Origin: CALODL01 sp942492115
Lineage (GTDB): Bacteria; Planctomycetota; Phycisphaerae; UBA1845; CAIVHJ01
Length of the DNA stretch: 64,000 bases
Reading direction: 5' to 3'
NCBI GenBank assembly: GCA_942492115.1
Contig: CALODL010000022.1
Span: 1 to 64,000 of the forward strand
In this document: piece by piece, positions 62,725 to 64,000 of the stretch
Position numbering within the stretch: position 1 is the first letter of the stretch
Layout of the letters: every line of letters starts with the position of its first letter
The notes under the pieces: generated by a model
What the model was told of the DNA's origin: nothing
What the model saw: the letters and a program-made list of their open reading frames with translations, nothing else
The model's database searches: none
Program-made: the position numbers and the translations under genes

Positions 62725-63471
62725 TCAGCCCGGCCTCGGCAGGGCGCTGACGAAATCGCTCAAACGCGGGCGTTTGCCAATCACATGGCTGATGTGATAA
62801 TCGAACAGATCGAACATGGGACCGGAACACGTGGAATCAAACCGGTCCTCGCGGATGGCCGCGATGTCCTGCTCAGATACGATTCTCTTCTCGACGTGCG
62901 CCGCTTCGCAATCCCGACACAGGAGGCCGCCTTCGAGCGAAGAGAAATAGACCCGGCCGGCTATCCCCACTGGGGGACGACCACACGCCACACAGCTGCT
63001 GAGCTCGGGCAAGACACCCACGGCTGCAAGAAGACGATATTGATAACGGCAGAGTTCCGGCAAGCCGTCGGTCGCGTCCATCAAATGTTCCAGCAACCTG
63101 CATAGGTCATCATACGTGTCCGGATAAGGGTCGCCGTCGAGCAACATCAGCGATGTGATCTCACCCGCATACTGGGCTGGATAGAGTCGCATCAAGCTGT
63201 CACGGAGGCCAAGGTAGCCCTTGATCTGCTTCCATTCAGTCAGCGGCGCCAGTTCCTGGCCATCAGCCTGACGCGACCATACCACGGTCCCGTTTTCGAG
63301 CACATCGATCGCAGGCGCAAAACGCTTCTTCGTCCCACGCTTGATACCCTTGGCGATAAACCGCTGCTTGCCATGCTGGCGTGTCAATGTCACGAGGATC
63401 TGCGATGATTCAGAGTAATCAATCGGCCGCAGGATAATGGCTTCGTCTTCGAAATGGCCCACCCCAAACAC
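62725..63471 (-). CDS. recO: DNA repair protein RecO
   Basis: The 248-residue protein has the OB-fold N-terminus EAIILRPIDYSESSQILVTLTRQHGK and a zinc finger SSCVACGRPP...LLCRDCEAAH (CxxC pairs near 163 and 188), both typical of RecO, which loads RecA together with RecR. The 63471 codon is GTG, with a GGGGAG sequence immediately upstream; another GTG at 63462 gives more usual spacing and may be the true start. It begins 8 bases after nadD ends. Confidence 0.92.
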   Translation of the reverse strand: MFGVGHFEDEAIILRPIDYSESSQILVTLTRQHGKQRFIAKGIKRGTKKRFAPAIDVLENGTVVWSRQADGQELAPLTEWKQIKGYLGLRDSLMRLYPAQYAGEITSLMLLDGDPYPDTYDDLCRLLEHLMDATDGLPELCRYQYRLLAAVGVLPELSSCVACGRPPVGIAGRVYFSSLEGGLLCRDCEAAHVEKRIVSEQDIAAIREDRFDSTCSGPMFDLFDYHISHVIGKRPRLSDFVSALPRPG

Positions 63472-63479
63472 TCTCCCCG

Positions 63480-64000
63480 TTAGCCATAAAGATTGGTCCG
63501 TGCAATGAATTCTCTAACGGCGTCGGGAACGAGATAGCGAATCGAACGGCCAGCAGCGACGCGTGTGCGGATATCGGTAGATGAGATGTCTATTCTCGGG
63601 GTTTCGACAATTGCGGCACGGACACGTTCCAACTGTGGAGTGGTCAACACCTCGAGGAGGTGCGTGAGATCTGGCGCGTCCCATCCCGGACGTCGGGCGG
63701 TGACGACCCGGCACGCCTCAATCAACTCGGCAACCCGATACCATGTGTCGAGCTCGGCGAGCGAATCGGCGCCGATGATCCAATGTAGTTGGATGTCCGG
63801 CCCCAGGGAGTCCGTGAGGGCCCGCACCGTGTTCAATGTGTAATTCGGCACAGGCAGAGTGGATTCGATCGAGCTGACCCCGAGGCCCTGCTCCCGGGCA
63901 ACCGCGAGCTCGACCATCGCCAGGCGCTGATCGAACGGGGAAATCGACCGATCCTCTTTGTGGGGCGGCTGGGCGGCGGGCACGAATAACACACGATCGA
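63480..64000 (-). CDS. nadD: Nicotinate-nucleotide adenylyltransferase (partial, 5' end outside window)
   Basis: The frame runs off the window end, so the N-terminal HxGH region is missing. What remains shows the nucleotidyltransferase pattern of NadD: VLFVPAAQPPHKED near the left end, WIIGADSLAELDTWYR in the middle, and the ISSTDIRTRVAAGRSIRYLVP element (ISSTxIR) near the C-terminus. It makes nicotinate adenine dinucleotide in NAD synthesis. It heads the nadD-recO-bamD-like-lptE unit. Confidence 0.92.
   Translation of the reverse strand, partial: DRVLFVPAAQPPHKEDRSISPFDQRLAMVELAVAREQGLGVSSIESTLPVPNYTLNTVRALTDSLGPDIQLHWIIGADSLAELDTWYRVAELIEACRVVTARRPGWDAPDLTHLLEVLTTPQLERVRAAIVETPRIDISSTDIRTRVAAGRSIRYLVPDAVREFIARTNLYG

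Overview
The window looks like chromosomal DNA of a planctomycete, most likely a member of the Phycisphaerae. The evidence is protein style: CPxC-YxLxGL-CPECG zinc-ribbon membrane proteins, secreted proteases carrying GACC-DGxC cysteine repeats, a planctomycete dockerin-like doublet (DGNDAFHALNAF), a CNxNGI-D-DIA-GTS-D calcium-type motif, large TPR and PD40 proteins, and several PilZ genes. No rRNA, tRNA, CRISPR array, prophage or intact insertion sequence was seen. Genes lie on both strands in short operons, many closed by clear rho-independent hairpins.

Layout. 1-13 kb: a truncated secreted metzincin, a membrane SGNH hydrolase, a PilZ/zinc-ribbon protein, a GGCT-like enzyme, TrhA, a DUF983 protein, a YugP-type metallopeptidase fused to TPR repeats, and a two-gene unit of a small secreted protein plus a 1191-residue metzincin. 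13-19 kb: a small hypothetical gene, an AhpD-like gene that reads as a CxxU selenoprotein through an in-frame TGA, a zinc-ribbon membrane protein, an orphan DNA methyltransferase with a GIY-YIG-like tail, and a lipoprotein. 19-30.4 kb: an energised envelope operon (TPR, ExbB-type, ExbD-type, PD40/toroid) next to a BlaI/M56 sensor pair with tandem palindromic operators.

30.6-42 kb: a TlpA-like protein overlapping an unusual Nramp-family transporter, a lipoprotein, a retropepsin-like protein, an EamA transporter, a DUF819 protein, a coiled-coil protein, and pabB-pabC-dinB-family. 42-51.6 kb: an SH3-type protein, three tandem PilZ genes, a DUF1570 peptidase with a flippase-like membrane protein, hflX and an FG-GAP lipoprotein. 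51.9-64 kb: an isochorismatase-fold protein lacking the usual catalytic residues, a 2x[4Fe-4S] ferredoxin, a YkgJ-like protein, a GT-C-like membrane protein, a third metzincin, a queuosine-precursor transporter with a large insert, ftsH, and the unit nadD-recO-bamD-like-lptE, in which lptE is frameshifted.

The most notable observations are the predicted secretion-independent AhpD-like selenoprotein with a SECIS-like hairpin at the right distance, a MITE-like dispersed repeat with terminal inverted repeats present twice, a second two-part dispersed repeat, the methyltransferase/GIY-YIG fusion, BlaI operators whose two copies show compensatory changes, and the queuosine transporter insert. All function calls are by reading motifs; no database search was possible.
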